Assembly (NCBI GenBank): GCA_030062745.1
Contig: CP099848.1
Span: 23,128,378 to 23,192,377, forward strand
Origin: Capitulum mitella
Lineage: Eukaryota; Arthropoda; Thecostraca; Pollicipedomorpha; Pollicipedidae
Reading direction: 5' to 3'
DNA length: 64,000 nucleotides
Below are positions 22,588 through 34,449 of this stretch, in pieces. The notes under the pieces are model-generated. The model was not told the origin of the DNA. It ran no database searches and saw only the letters and a program-made list of their open reading frames with translations. How positions within the stretch are numbered: position 1 is the first letter of the stretch; the number at the start of each line of letters is the position of its first letter. Both the position numbers and the translations under genes were made by a program.

Positions 22588-24200
22588 AGGTGCATCAACA
22601 TTTTGGAGATCGTTACGGTGGACCGTTTCTCACTGCTAAACATCGGCGTCAGTTTGTCGCTGCTCTCGAGTTTGGGCGCGCAGCGTCTAGGGCTCAAGCG
22701 TCCAGCATCGAGAAATTTACGCCAGTCCCCTTCTTGGTTATCTGGCAGCGAGCCTCTTCCAAACTTCCAAACACGCAAGGTGTTTTTTTTCTGCTATGCA
22801 TCATACTCAGAATCTTCCTTTCACATCACTTAGCAAATTTATGTCTTGTTTCATGCGCGACAACGCAGCGTCGCTGTGGGAAAATCGAAGCTGAGCTAGT
22901 GCGTGATGTGTGTGGGCGATCAATACTCACGCAAAGTAGAAGTGCTTGACCGCGACTGGCTGCGACCGACAACCGTCCCGCGCCCCGCTCCGCGACGACT
23001 TCCGGCTGGCCGCCGCCCGCGGCTCCAGCCGGCGACCACGGGCCCGCCGGCTCCGCCCAGCGGCACAGTATACATTCCAGGAGCACCAAGTTCCGCATCG
23101 CGGCACAGTATACAGCCCGGCCATAGGCCGGGAACCAGATGCTTACAGGTCACCATGCTGCGTATGTAACAAGCCAATTTGTACGGCGCTAATGATGATC
23201 AATGACGACGGTCTGACGACGACAGCCTGTCGAAATGAACCGAATTGCGTCACCGGCCTCTGTTGTATTGTGTTATTTTACTATTATTATTATACACATA
23301 TAGGCACAGTCGCCCAATTACTGGTGCAGTCAAATATCAAAAGCAGGAGTCAAAATACGATTCAGTCGCAGTAGCATTAAATAAACATGAAGGCTTGTCT
23401 CAGGGTTAAGATTACAGATATGACCCCAACGAGTTCGAGAAGCTGTACACGTTTGATTTACAAAAGCGCGTAGTGGATGTAAAAAAGTTGACATTCCTAA
23501 AATAGTTCAAGCAGGTATTGCACAGAGTGGGTATACGAATGAACAGGCTACGCTGACGGTATTCACGCAAGCAAAAGGAATGCTCCACAACGTGAGGGTA
23601 CGCGATGGACGCCGCGGATAAATCGTAACAATCCATGTAACAATGGATCGTTTCTCTTGGCACTGACCAGAAGCTGCACCTGTCGTGGGTAGCTGGGACG
23701 AGGGGATAACGACATCGGCCGATTGAAATGTTCCAACCATCTCAGCCGGACGGTCATAACTAGCTGGGAAACCCATCACTGGCTGAGAAAAGCAAGTCGG
23801 CTTACGGCCTCTCTCTCTCTCTGCAGTCTCTTCTCCTTCTCCGTTTGTTCCTTACTCTCCCAATCTTTAGAATAAGTGTGCGTTTGCCGGCCAGGGTACT
23901 ACAACCGCATGCGTTTTCCGCCGCTTCTGACGTGCTCTTTTACCGCCCAGTTCAAAGACGAATCCCAGCGTCATTTACTGAGAGGAATCTGAACGACGCC
24001 CATCGCGGCAACCGGAGCGCTCTTCAGTGCTTCAGTCTTGATCTGGGGGCACTCCATTTGTGATTGCCACTAAGGCAAGTGGAGCTATCGCTCGCCACAG
24101 ACGAAGCTCTGCGCCCCGTGAAGTGGTGCAGTCGTCATGGGCCCTCGGGCGGCAAACCAGGACGATACTCCTTCGACTTATGAGCCCCCCACCCCCACCC
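22588..24200. other. No gene seen; GC-rich at 22925-23110
   Basis: The GC-rich stretch contains a short direct duplication: CGGCACAGTATACA near 23062 and 23102. A (TC)n run lies at 23811-23822. Nothing recognisable as coding was found. Confidence 0.4.
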
Positions 24201-24202
24201 CG

Positions 24203-24229
24203 CCGGCCGGAAGCCCGGCTTCCGGCCGG
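24203..24229. repeat. Hairpin, 11-bp perfect arms
   Basis: Arms 24203-24213 and 24219-24229 (CCGGCCGGAAG and its complement) flank a 5-base loop. No downstream T-run or gene gives it an obvious role. Confidence 0.7.
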
Positions 24230-25685
24230 GTTTGCCGGCTCCCCGCCACGATTGCCCAGCTTTGATAGCCGTAATCCCCTCCGGCGTTAGGGCTATTTAT
24301 GGAGAATGTTAATGGCGGATGGCAGCGCGGAAGATTCTCGGGGCTGATAGATGGCGTGATGAATAGAAGTGCGGATCTCCAAAGAGACTTCATTTACGCG
24401 ACGGCGAAGGAGATCTCGTTTATCTCTGAAGATACCCCGGAATGAGCGGATTATATCATTTGCAGTGAACTAAGCCAATGGCGGTCGACACAACGGCTTC
24501 AGAGTCGTATCCTGAACGGCTTCACCTCGACAGCATAAAATATTTAGCATTCACTCCGAATATTTCCCGGCCTGATTTCAAAGATGTGAAGGCGATCCTG
24601 TTCACTTCACGGTTAGACACGGTTGGCCGCGTTACGCTAAAACGGTGACGCCTCATATCAGGTCTGCCGTTGCTCGCGCAGGGGTGCTGGGACTCGGAGG
24701 CTTCCGTAAAACTTCACTGGCCTCAGCGTGGTCGCGAGAACACGGAAAATCGGAGCCCATTGGAACCGGCGGGCTCTGAGCCTTCCGGGACCTCCAGTGT
24801 AACCTGGACACTGCTGGACTGCGGACCTGCGTTTGCTGCCGGCGTTTGAAGAGCAGTAGCCCTCAGGTATCTCAGACATGGTGAGCTGGGAGGGGGACGG
24901 GCGCCAAGTTTCTTTTGAATTGATGAGACCTATTTGCATTGCCGCACAGCCCCCTCGTACTAGGACGATCATGTCGCATGTCCTTCAAAAGAACATCGAT
25001 GTTAAGGAGTTGCAGTGAATCCCACAAAACGTCTCTGATTACATTTTCAGGAGGTATTTTTGCAGCATATAGAAGCATGAAGACGTAATTAATACGACAT
25101 CCATTATGACTGTACCCGCTGACGATGATAGACTACGGTTCTCCTGCTAACATTCATTGGCCTGCGCTCAGTCATATTGCCACGCAGCAGTTGGCAATTG
25201 TCACCCATGATTCTTTAATTCAGCGTGATCTTCAGAAAAGGTAGAAAATCTAAAGTTTACGTAGGTCTTGGTTGGGTAACTGTCTTTGAACGAAAGGGAC
25301 ATGGGTGTTAGGTACGAGGATGTGGGTATATCTATGTGAGTGCATGGTTACATGCATGGTTAGTGCTCTTGCTTACAGAGTAGTGTGTATGTGTGTGTGT
25401 GACGGCGAAAGAGTTACATATGAAATAGGCATGTTATTATATTGAACACTGTGACAGAGTTTTCTGCTTGGCGTGATAGGTTGACTATTAACGACCTCGT
25501 TTGTGCCAAATTTTTCTGTTCTTCAGAACTTCACTTTTCACATGTTCTTGCCAATTTTTCGCTTATTCGTCAGACGCATAGAGTTTCCACTTTCACCACA
25601 TATATTCTTGACGTCAAACATTGGCCACTCACAGCACTTCACTACGTCACGAGCGTCACGTGGTCCATCACATGTTGAGTCGAGA
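24230..25685. other. No gene seen
   Basis: No supported open frame or repeat was found. GGACCTCCAGTGTA near 24789 also occurs near 60678 in another GC-rich block, hinting at a dispersed repeat. Confidence 0.4.
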
Positions 25686-25756
25686 GATACACCGATACGT
25701 ACAGAGATACATACAGATATACGTACGTATACACCGATACAGAGATACATACTGAG
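25686..25756. repeat. Degenerate GATACA microsatellite
   Basis: Imperfect GATACA/GATACG/AGATACAT units repeat across the tract. Confidence 0.75.
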
Positions 25757-28287
25757 CGAAAACTGGCCCTGCTTATACACTACCTACGAACGGAAATGAT
25801 GGAAGGGGATGGCGCAATTATGATATCACATACAACCAACCAGGAGGCGTTTTGCAATCCGAATATTCTGGAAAGACTAAGCTTTAGCCAATGAACGAGC
25901 GTGAGAACGCACGAAATTCAGAGAACTGGCTGATGTAAGGCGAATGCAAGATCTCAGAAGATTACGCGGGTGTAAGCTATTTTAGGATTAGAAAAAAGAA
26001 GTATCGTTTAGCATTACGGATATGATTCACCTAGCGGCACTGCGGCACGATTGATGTACTTGAGGCGTTAATGCGTTCTCAGACGTCTTTGTCTGATTCC
26101 CGTCGGTGCCGACTCTGGGAACTAGAGCTGAAGGCATCTGGTGGCCTCGGACAGTCTTCCAAACCAACGGCTTTTGAAGGGTAACCTCTACGATATCGGA
26201 AAAAAATAGGAAACATTGAGATCTGAAGGTTTTCTGATACGGGAACTTAAAAGCCGTGATGTGAGCATACGCACTACGATGGTGATGCTTGTACTCGTGC
26301 ACACAGATGGCCGAGTGCATGTGTGGGCGATCACTGGCATGGACGCGACATTTCTCTTCGCATACCTGAGTGAAGGGCCGCTCCGTCTCTTTTACAACCA
26401 ACCTCAAAGCCAGTGATTCCATGGCTCGCGGCACAGCGGCTTCGCTTGCCCTGGTTCAGCCCGCGCATGACTTCGGCACTGGTCATGAGCTGACTTGTCT
26501 TGACCAGAGACCCCATGTCCTTCTGTGAGGAAAACCCACGCCATTAACAACCAGCAACATCACGATTCCCAGGGAATGGCCATAATCATCCATAACCTAA
26601 TCGACTTTCTACTGCTTTTTTGCATCCTTGTTCCGGGGCCACAGCTTCCCCAGATTTATGAAATGCAAATACTATTCTGAAGTCCATTCTTTCCATGCGA
26701 CATCATAATGATTACAAAAACATTACGCCAAAAACATTACATTGCAGGTGTAATGTTCATTTCTTCGTTAAGATGGGGATGCACACGCATCCCTTTTACA
26801 TTAAAGTTCCACCAATGTAGGTGGATATACGGTATTCACTCATGTATGCTATTCGTAACAGTCATGAACTTTTCATCTGCTGTCATTTCACTTCGAGGTG
26901 TCAGGAAAAAGTTACAAAACACTGCTCTAGAAACTGCCCTTCATTTTTTACGTCACCTTCGAGAACTAATAAATACACCTCCAGTCAAACAAATGTAGGA
27001 TCAACACGGAAGATCCTGTAACATGATTAAATGACACCGAGGATCTTCGCGAAAACTGGACATTTGCTTAGACGGAGCATTCACCTTTTTAGTCTCGTCA
27101 CTGTATAGATACTACCCAGAACACCATTAATGACGAGGGCGAGATGGTTTTAACTCACATCCTCGCGTTTTTTTCCATCTTAACTGACTGGATGGGGTGA
27201 CCTAATAGTTAATGGGAATGCGGCAAACGACGTGCAGATCCGTTACCAAAGTTGGCCAGATGACAGTTTTGTGATTACATTATTAAAAAACTCCAACAAC
27301 CAACACTCGATGTATGAGCAATCGTTCGAAAAATCGCCGCCTGTTCCTAAAACGAAAAAGTTCCCATTTCCAGCCTTACTCCGACACAACAGACCACCCC
27401 AACTCTGCTTAGCATGTCCTCTGAGTCCAGACCTATCCATGCTAACCATTTGGCTGAATTGTTTCGTTTTTTTTTTCTTTTTTAACACCTAATTCTTGCC
27501 ATTGTAAAATGTAGGCTGGGTTCACAAGATTTAATGAAAGTGCCCTGTCATGCCAACTTAAGCAAATTTGTGTTTCGTAGCATGACAAAGGATCAGGCAA
27601 GTGAAATGGGTATACAGTGGTGATCCAAAACACTCTAAATACAACTTTCAAATGAAATGCCACCATGTTACAAACAGACACGGACAGTTATGTCACAGAC
27701 AGTTCTGGTCACACGTGAAGGCATGTTACCTTTAAAACCATTAGGATATATGTACTCAACCACTAATTACCCGATGGTCAGCACCATACCCTGTCAACTT
27801 GCATTTTGTGGCCGTTGTAGCAATTTAATTGGTGTCCAATATATCACCATTCGAGTTTCATTCAATGAAAATTTGATTGTTTGGAAACGGTTTCATGCAC
27901 GCACTTAACACTAAGACATCAGATAAGTTATTAGAGTCTGTTTTGTTGGAAATTGAGACATTATTTTTTAAAAGCATGCATAAAGAAAACACGTCTAATT
28001 ATAGCTGATAGTTCTCTGTAGCGAAAAGCCATTAAATCCTGCTTATTTCGTTAAAAAAAACTTTCACGTTACTTGTATCTTGGCAGACCAACACCAAATC
28101 ACACTGAATTGACTGCTAACAGGTGGATCAAACCGATGTGAAAGGATTAGTAGCCGAGGCAGGCTACATTGTGGGCTAGGTTACATTAGGTGACATTGCA
28201 CCTGTGCTTGAGAGCCATTTTCAAAACCCCATACATAGTCTAGCATGTTAGATGATATAAACCATGAGATGGCTACCACAGCTAGCC
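25757..28287. other. No gene seen
   Basis: This 2.5-kb stretch has ordinary composition with short, overlapping open frames only. Nothing recognised. Confidence 0.45.
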
Positions 28288-28291
28288 TTAA

Positions 28292-29498
28292 CCCTATTCC
28301 CGGCAGGGTGGGCGGAATCCGCCCCCCCTCGGGTTTTTTGCTTGCCAATTCCAGGCTTTTTAACGCAGCTTCACGAAACTTGGTCACTTTTCCTAGCTAT
28401 TCCTTCTACGTGCCGTGACAAAATTTCGAAATTCTATTTTGTTCAGGGGCGGGGCCAGGCAACGTTTTTGGGAGGCATCTCAGGTCATTTTTGGCCATGT
28501 TGAGGGTAAAAGGAAAATGTCTGCCAAAAACAGAGTTTTTAAGATATAACTTAAAACTTTATATGGATATATAGCTAAATAGTTGGGCAATGTGCATATG
28601 TAATTTTGTTTATCTGAAGTCACTTTACAAGGTCAGGTCAAGGTCAAAAGTCAAGATTTGTTTTTTCGCAATAATTTCGGCGCCGTTTTTTCAAATGCCA
28701 AACCCGGAATATATATGACGTAGAAAGGTGCCCTCTACTTGTGTACCAAGTTTCAGCTTGATATCAGGTCGGGTCACGGAGCTATGACCTAAAATGTCAG
28801 TGCGCGTACCCTATATCGCAATAGCCATAAAATGAAATTTTTGAAATAGAGTGAATTCAAATGATTGAAAACCTTTAAATATAATATTAAATGCGTAGGA
28901 GATCATTCCAAGTGACCCCAAGGTCACTGGAGGTCATTTAAGGTCAAAGGTCACAAGTTGATCTGAGAAACGTGTGACCATGACAGTTCCCCCTTTTTCA
29001 TGTCCCTGGCACCGCCTATGCTAACATTAGACAAAAATTGCAATGCGATTTGTACTTCTTTAGTATAACATGACTAGCAGAAGCCAAAAAAGGGTGTTTG
29101 CCTCTTTTGTTCATCCAGTTGTTAGAAAACTAATCCTTCTATTTTTGAAACCCTGTGAACGCCCATGAATTTTTTCAAAATTTCAGATTTGTGTACCCAT
29201 GGTAAAAGCCCTATCCATAATCTCTCGATTCATGCCAGTTTCATCAAAATCGGTCGATAAACAACGGAGTTATAAGAAGTCCAAAAGTGCCCCCCATTTT
29301 GACATTTTTGCCCCCATGTATCCACAAATTTCAAAATTTTGAAAATTTCTTTTTATAAAAATGTAGTTCACGTCACGGCAAATCGATTGCCGTTTGTTGC
29401 GATGAAATCGGATAAGTAGTTCTCGATATCTCAGGGGGGGCCGAATCCGCCCCCCCTGCCGGGAATCGGCCATACCGTCTAGCCCTCCGGGAATAGGG
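28292..29498 (+). mobile_element. TTAA-flanked element, copy C (1207 bp), best preserved
   Basis: It is bounded by perfect TTAA at 28288-28291 and 29499-29502. It starts CCCTATTCCCGGCAGGG and ends CCGGGAATAGGG. It is very close to copy A along its full length, differing by scattered substitutions and one-base indels, so both are relatively young. Hairpins of G-run then C-run lie at about 28308-28328 and 29433-29457. The right end has the extra internal CCGGGAAT motif about 30 bp from the terminus. No open frame of useful length exists, so it must be moved in trans. Confidence 0.88.
28941..28953 (+). promoter_or_regulatory. Perfect DR1 nuclear-receptor motif in copy C
   Basis: AGGTCA-A-AGGTCA, identical in arrangement to 10468-10480. 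Two more AGGTCA motifs lie just upstream at 28921 and 28931. Confidence 0.45.
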
Positions 29499-29502
29499 TT
29501 AA

Positions 29503-29972
29503 TATATGGTAAACGCTAACAGATATCGTTGAATGTTTTGTTATGACAAGTTTGCTCTTTTCTAATTTGTTTGATCCATTGCCTGCAGGCAATCAGTTTA
29601 TTATTATTGAGATTGTTGGGAATGCAAAAAGTCAGGTCTTCAGTGTTGAGATTGAAAGCAGTTTAAGATGTCCAAATTAAACGTCAAATGTTGGTTGCAA
29701 GTTTTAGCGTCCTTTCACTAAGAAGTGTAGACTGAGTCCAATTATGTAAAAAAATGGATAAATAGGCACCCTCCGCTGTTTGGCCTCTAGTTCTAGCGTC
29801 ACGGTCCATAAATCAATTGCTGGCTTTGTGCCTAAGGAAGCCAACGGCACTTTGGTCGACTTTGTGAGGTCAACCAGTGATCTTCTAGGTCAGGTCGAAC
29901 TTTGTGTTTGCCAACTAACGTTGGTTTCAGAAGCTAAAAACGGCACATTTGGGGGCACATAAGCCTAATTTT
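29503..29972. other. No gene seen
   Basis: No supported open frame or repeat was found. Confidence 0.4.
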
Positions 29973-30155
29973 CATCATTTATCATATTCATGGCAAAAAA
30001 CACAGTATAGGGACGTTCTATGGTAAGGGTCATCTTGAGTCATTGACCTTCTTTGACCTTGGAAAGGTCAAAGAAGGTCATCATTTATCATATTCATGGC
30101 AAAAACACAGTATAGGGACGTTCTATGGTAAAGAAGGTCATCTTGAGTCATTTGA
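29973..30155. repeat. Tandem duplication of ~76 bp, period 106
   Basis: CATCATTTATCATATTCATGG begins at 29973 and 30079. Both copies run through CAGTATAGGGACGTTCTATGG to CATCTTGAGTCA with almost no changes. The spacer between them holds TGACCTTCTTTGACC followed by its own inverted counterpart. Confidence 0.85.
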
Positions 30156-30207
30156 CGCTGCTCATGTAAACGAGGTAAATTACCTCGTTTACATGAGCAG
30201 CGTCAAA
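30151..30207. repeat. Perfect 28-bp-arm palindrome at the Harbinger left end
   Basis: Arms 30151-30178 and 30180-30207 are exact reverse complements around a single A. The right arm is the outer end of the element (TTACCTCGTTTACATGAG...), so the terminus exists twice, head to head. Confidence 0.9.
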
Positions 30208-30624
30208 TCGCATTGAAAGCGCATTTGCCCTCAAAACGCAGTAAGGTGCTCATGTAAACGCGTGTTAACTCCGTTTTTCGAACGCGACTGAAATCCGTTC
30301 CTGAAGAAGGATTTGGGTCTCAGTGCGAAGTATCAGGGAAGAAAACTTATATCCATAATTTGGAATAATGATGCAAATTAGTGTGAAATGAAATTTTGCC
30401 TGTCTTTTTTTAAAAAATCATTTAAAAAGATCTCAAAAAAGCCATAGCTTCTATTGTTGGCAAAATTCTGCTCACTGCGAAACAGCGATATAAAAAATTT
30501 CGTCCTGGGCGCCATGGCCCTCAAATGACAGCCCGCGCGCGTTTAACCATGGTTCTGGTTTGCTCTGTTGGCATCAGTTTGTAGGCTGTGGTTTTGCCAA
30601 GGATTCTGCATTATTCCATTCATC

Positions 30625-33198
30625 ATGAAGAGGGACTGGGAGGAGAGCGAAGTGCAGTGTATGCTGGAGTTGGTCCTAGACCACAACCTGTTTGCGGCCA
30701 TCGATGGCAAGCGTGCCCGAAACATCCACGTGAGTATGTAAACCGGGTATTAAATCAGTTTTCATGTACATTTATGCAGACTGTCATCTATGTGCTTGAT
30801 ACTTGCCTGGAGGAGCGGTTAGACAGCTATCGACAGTAACATACAATGATACATGGTGGTGATAAAGCAGTATTTTAATGCCAACTGTCATGTTCCCATT
30901 TCTGTTCACAGGCATGGAGTGGATATAGTTTTTCAGTAATATGCAGCCCGTGAATATGACTGAATAAGCCTGCCAATTTTTATCTTCTTCCTTGGACTGT
31001 GGCATGCACTAGCAGAAATGTGCTTTGCAGAGGTTTATTCACATTTTTATGTTATTCTTCTATGTCTTAGCTGGGAGTGCAGAGACCATCTCTTTTATCT
31101 TTTGATGCCAACTATTGTGCTGTTGTCATTAGGTCTGAGGGTAAGGGTACTCCTGGTTACCTGTTCATGGGTGACAGCTGAATATATATATATATATATA
31201 TGTTTATATATGCCAAGAAATGGTATAAGTTTGAATGTTGCATACATCTGCACATGTATATATAAACATATATCCATAAGAAGTAAAATCTGCAACTGAA
31301 AAAGTCAATGCTCATTGGATTATGGCATTAACGTGTGTCAGTGTCCAGTAATGATGAAGAAACATCTCGAACCACTGGTGCAGTAACTCACCAGGATATT
31401 GCTGTATTATGTAAAATTGATATTTGCAGCAATGGGTTGCCTTTAAGCAGATGTGCCAAGACCTGAAAAGTATGGACATGGGATTCGTGTCTGTAGTCAA
31501 GGATCTGGGCTTCAATGTCCTGGATCCCACCTGCTGGTCTTGTCAAAACATGCCTTCAGATGCTAGACCCCAAGTCAGAACAATGAAAAACTGTTTCGCA
31601 TTCCAGATGCGAAGCCTACATTTTGCTGAAAAATCCCTGTGGACCCAACATGATTGGTGTTTTTCTTCTCAGGATATTCAGACTTACGGAATCTGAGTCC
31701 CTATCAGTTTGATGAAAGCATCACTTCAGACTTTGAATCAAGATGTCAGTACCTATGTTTTGAAGAGATGTTTTGAATAATACCACAGCGCACAATTCAT
31801 TTCAGGAAACTGAGCTTCCCAGGGAGATGTGTTATTGTGTATTGAATGATCCAGTACATCATTACACATGTTCTTGGATGGCACAGAGTATGAATCTGTG
31901 GTCATCTTGTGGGTCTTTTCATAATCCTCTCAACTTTCAGCTTGAACTTGGAACATAGGAATGAAACTGTGTGGGATTGCCATGCCAAACCTGTGTTTCA
32001 AAGCCTATATTTTGTTGCAATATTCTTTTAGATCTCAGATCCAAGATTCCATTGTGTCAGAAGATCCCGTCAGCTTGTAGCTCCTGTGGTGACATTTTGT
32101 CATCAAATCCCTTGGTATCCCTGAGGCTTTTGTAAGAACTAGGAACATATCTGCCCTCAGGCAGAACATTTTTTAGTAGCTTCTGTTAGCGCATGTGCTT
32201 GATAGTTGTTATGTGTCTGAAAAATGACATTTTGGAATATCATTTATGAAGACATCTGCTGTTTGACTTCAGGGCAACAAGCCAATGTTTCAGTCCATGC
32301 TCCAGCCACGATCGACAGCGAAACCTCCGACCATGTCATCAGTTGGCTGGGACCCGGAGATCCTTCCCAGAATGACGTAAGTACGGTCATCGATGGATCA
32401 GTAGGACCGTCAACGCCCGCCAGCCCCGTACCGTCGGTGCTGACACAGCTGACCGCCACTCCCGGGCCGTCGGTGCCTGCACGGTCACGCGCCGCTTCCG
32501 GACCGTTCGCGCAGCCGCCCGCCACTCCGGGACCGTCGGTGCCCGCGCAGCCGCGCGTCACTCCGGGACCGTCGGTGCCCGCGCAGCCGCGCGCCACTCC
32601 GGGACCGTCGGTGCCCGTGCAGCCGCGCGCTTCTCCCGGACCGTCGGTGCCCGCGCAGCTGCGCGCTTCTCCGGGACCGCCGGTGTCCGCGCAGCTGCGC
32701 GCCTCTCCGGGACCGTCGGTGCCCGCGCAGCTGCCCGCCGCTCCCGGGCTGTCAGTGCCAGCCCAATCGACTGGCGTTGGTCCTTTGACCGCCACTGCTA
32801 GCCATGTCCCGACCACCTCCGCGTCCTCAGCGTCTAGCGTGGCGCCTGGCCGCAGACGCTGGCGAACACTGGTCGACGATTCCAGCACAATGGAGGTACA
32901 CGCGGAGCCGGAGTTAAGCCAGACGCCGCGGGCCGTTCGTCAGCGACAGGCCCGGACTTCACTCCGCTCCAGCGCCTCTCGCTGGGACCGCTTTTTCGCC
33001 CATCTGGAAGCGGTCAGGGAGCAGGACGAGGCAGCACGTCGGAGGGCGGAGGAGACTGATGCGGCGGAGCTGGATGTCTGTAGGCAACTTGTGGAGGCCA
33101 GCAGAGAGGCCAATGCCCATATGTTACGAGCTGGTGACCTGCTGGGTCACGTGCTGCATGCGCGGTACCATCCGTACGGCCGTGGTCTTAAGGATTAA
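30625..33198 (+). CDS. Myb/SANT-like DNA-binding protein of the Harbinger element
   Basis: Exon 1 (30625-30729, 35 codons, donor GTGAGT) starts MKRDWEESEVQCMLEL and contains IDGKRARN. This is the opening of the Myb/SANT-like domain that helps Harbinger transposases bind DNA and enter the nucleus. The last exon starts at 32273 after TTGACTTCAG and ends at 33198. It encodes a 12-residue tandem repeat (PGPSVPAQPRAT type, about nine copies), then a Ser/Thr stretch, a basic GRRRWR, and a Glu/Ala/Arg-rich probable coiled coil from WDRFFAHLEAVREQ to LLGHVL. A short exon at 31430-31472 fits the splice phases but is uncertain. The middle of the Myb domain was not located, so the gene may be damaged. 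No stop interrupts the last exon. Confidence 0.6.
32456..32775 (+). repeat. 36-bp coding minisatellite in the Myb/SANT-like gene
   Basis: About nine units of 36 bp encode PGPSVPAQPRA(T/S)-type repeats. Every change keeps the frame. The GC content is far above that of the rest of the element. Confidence 0.85.
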
Positions 33199-33652
33199 TA
33201 TGCCTGCGGCCACTGACCTTGAACCGTACGGTCGACATGTATCACGACTCTTGGTGATGCCATTGGTGCCGTATTTAATATCTAGCCCAGAAATATATTC
33301 TCAACAAACTCAACCAGCCTGCGTTTTAGAACTATGAAATGAGCACCATAACATGAACGTATATGTGCACCATCCTAGTGTAGTCTCGTCCTCAAGACGA
33401 CATTTAAAAAACGAAACGCTGTAGGCGATGTAACGATTTCATGCTACAATTCCATCTTGAAATGTTATTGGAATCGTAAACTGGAATCGTGAATTTCGTT
33501 CAGTCGGCGCCACGTTACTCACTACACTGATGTCGGTTGCCCAAGCCCTTCAAACGCCCATCTAAGTACACATCAGTATATTACATGTACGCCATACGAC
33601 AAGCGAGACGGAACGTAATACGGGTTGCATCCTTGATGCACATGTACCACTT

Positions 33653-34110
33653 TTAACAAAAGCTCGATTTCCGCAAGGGGTAATGCTTTGCAAGATAGTT
33701 GCGTATGGCGTCACGCATGTCCCTGGCACCTGTTTCATAGTTTCCAGCATGTGCCCGAGAGCAAGGTTGCGGGAATTCCAGTTCCACTGTCCCCTCTGGG
33801 ACCCACGCATCGTTAAACCTATCCCCTTGCATTTCACAAAAATTGTGCAGTATGCAACAGGCGGTTATAATCAGTGGTGCTACCGCATGATGCGTGTCCA
33901 TGCGCTTCTGAAGTTTTCGCCAGCGCCCCTTCAGCCGCCCGAACGCGCACTCAATTACTCGTCCATCTTGATATCAAAATCACACACAGTTACTCGAAAC
34001 GCATTTGTCGGATCCCACGAACCAGGAGTAAGATATACCAATGCATTAACTACCCCTACAAGCAGCGCTTCACATTTCGTCGCAAGAGCGCCACAAATGT
34101 GCTAAAACGC
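33653..34110 (-). pseudogene. Truncated PIF/Harbinger transposase, C-terminal end
   Basis: On the minus strand the frame from about 33955 encodes VIECAFGRLKGRWRKLQKRM, then LIITACCILHNFCEMQGD. This is the classic end of the Harbinger DDE domain, with the catalytic Glu in the VIECAFG block and the ACC-LHN-CE motif. It ends at TGA/TAA near 33653. Upstream, residues such as LTPGSWDP and VCDFDIKMDE lie in a different frame, so a one-base slip occurs near 33955. Only about 270 bp separate this from the element end, so the N-terminal two thirds, with the first two catalytic Asp residues, are absent. The copy cannot transpose itself. Confidence 0.8.
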
Positions 34111-34266
34111 TCGCAATTCGCATTACCAAAGTAAATACGATGACGTAGTAAATCCGTTCCCAGCTGATCAGTCTCATGTAAACGGATAGGGCGCTGCGAA
34201 TTGACGCGCTTCAATGCGCTTTAAGGAAATACGTTCGGAAACGGATTACTCATGTAAACAGGGTAA

Positions 34267-34449
34267 TTGACCTTCTTTGACCTTGGAAAGGTTATTGACT
34301 TTTCCAGTTTTAGTCTTGGGCAACTGCATTATAGATTTAAGTTTGTAACCCAGTAGCAATGACGCTGAGCAGTCGTGGTTTATTTTAGAACCCAACCGAA
34401 GGATTGGGTTTTAATTTTCCTGAAAAGAAATAAAAATATAAAATAGAAA
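34267..34449. other. Right flank of the Harbinger insertion
   Basis: The flank opens TTGACCTTCTTTGACCTTGG, which also occurs at 30049-30068 inside the duplicated left flank. This identifies the pre-insertion target sequence. Confidence 0.7.

Larger units (their letters stand above)
30180..34266. mobile_element. Non-autonomous PIF/Harbinger element, ~4.1 kb
   Basis: The termini are CCTCGTTTACATGAG (30183-30197) and, on the minus strand, CCCTGTTTACATGAG (34249-34263). They match at 13 of 15 positions. Further CTCATGTAAAC motifs lie inside both ends (30248 and 34173). The flanking bases are TTA on the left and TAA on the right, compatible with the three-base target of this superfamily but not a clean duplication. 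Inside are a plus-strand Myb/SANT-like gene and, convergently, the end of a Harbinger transposase. This is the standard two-gene layout. The transposase is too short to work, so this copy is non-autonomous. Confidence 0.75.

Noticed and set aside
32244-32888. A 214-codon minus-strand open frame
   Set aside because: It is the antisense shadow of the 36-bp repeat in the Myb/SANT-like gene.
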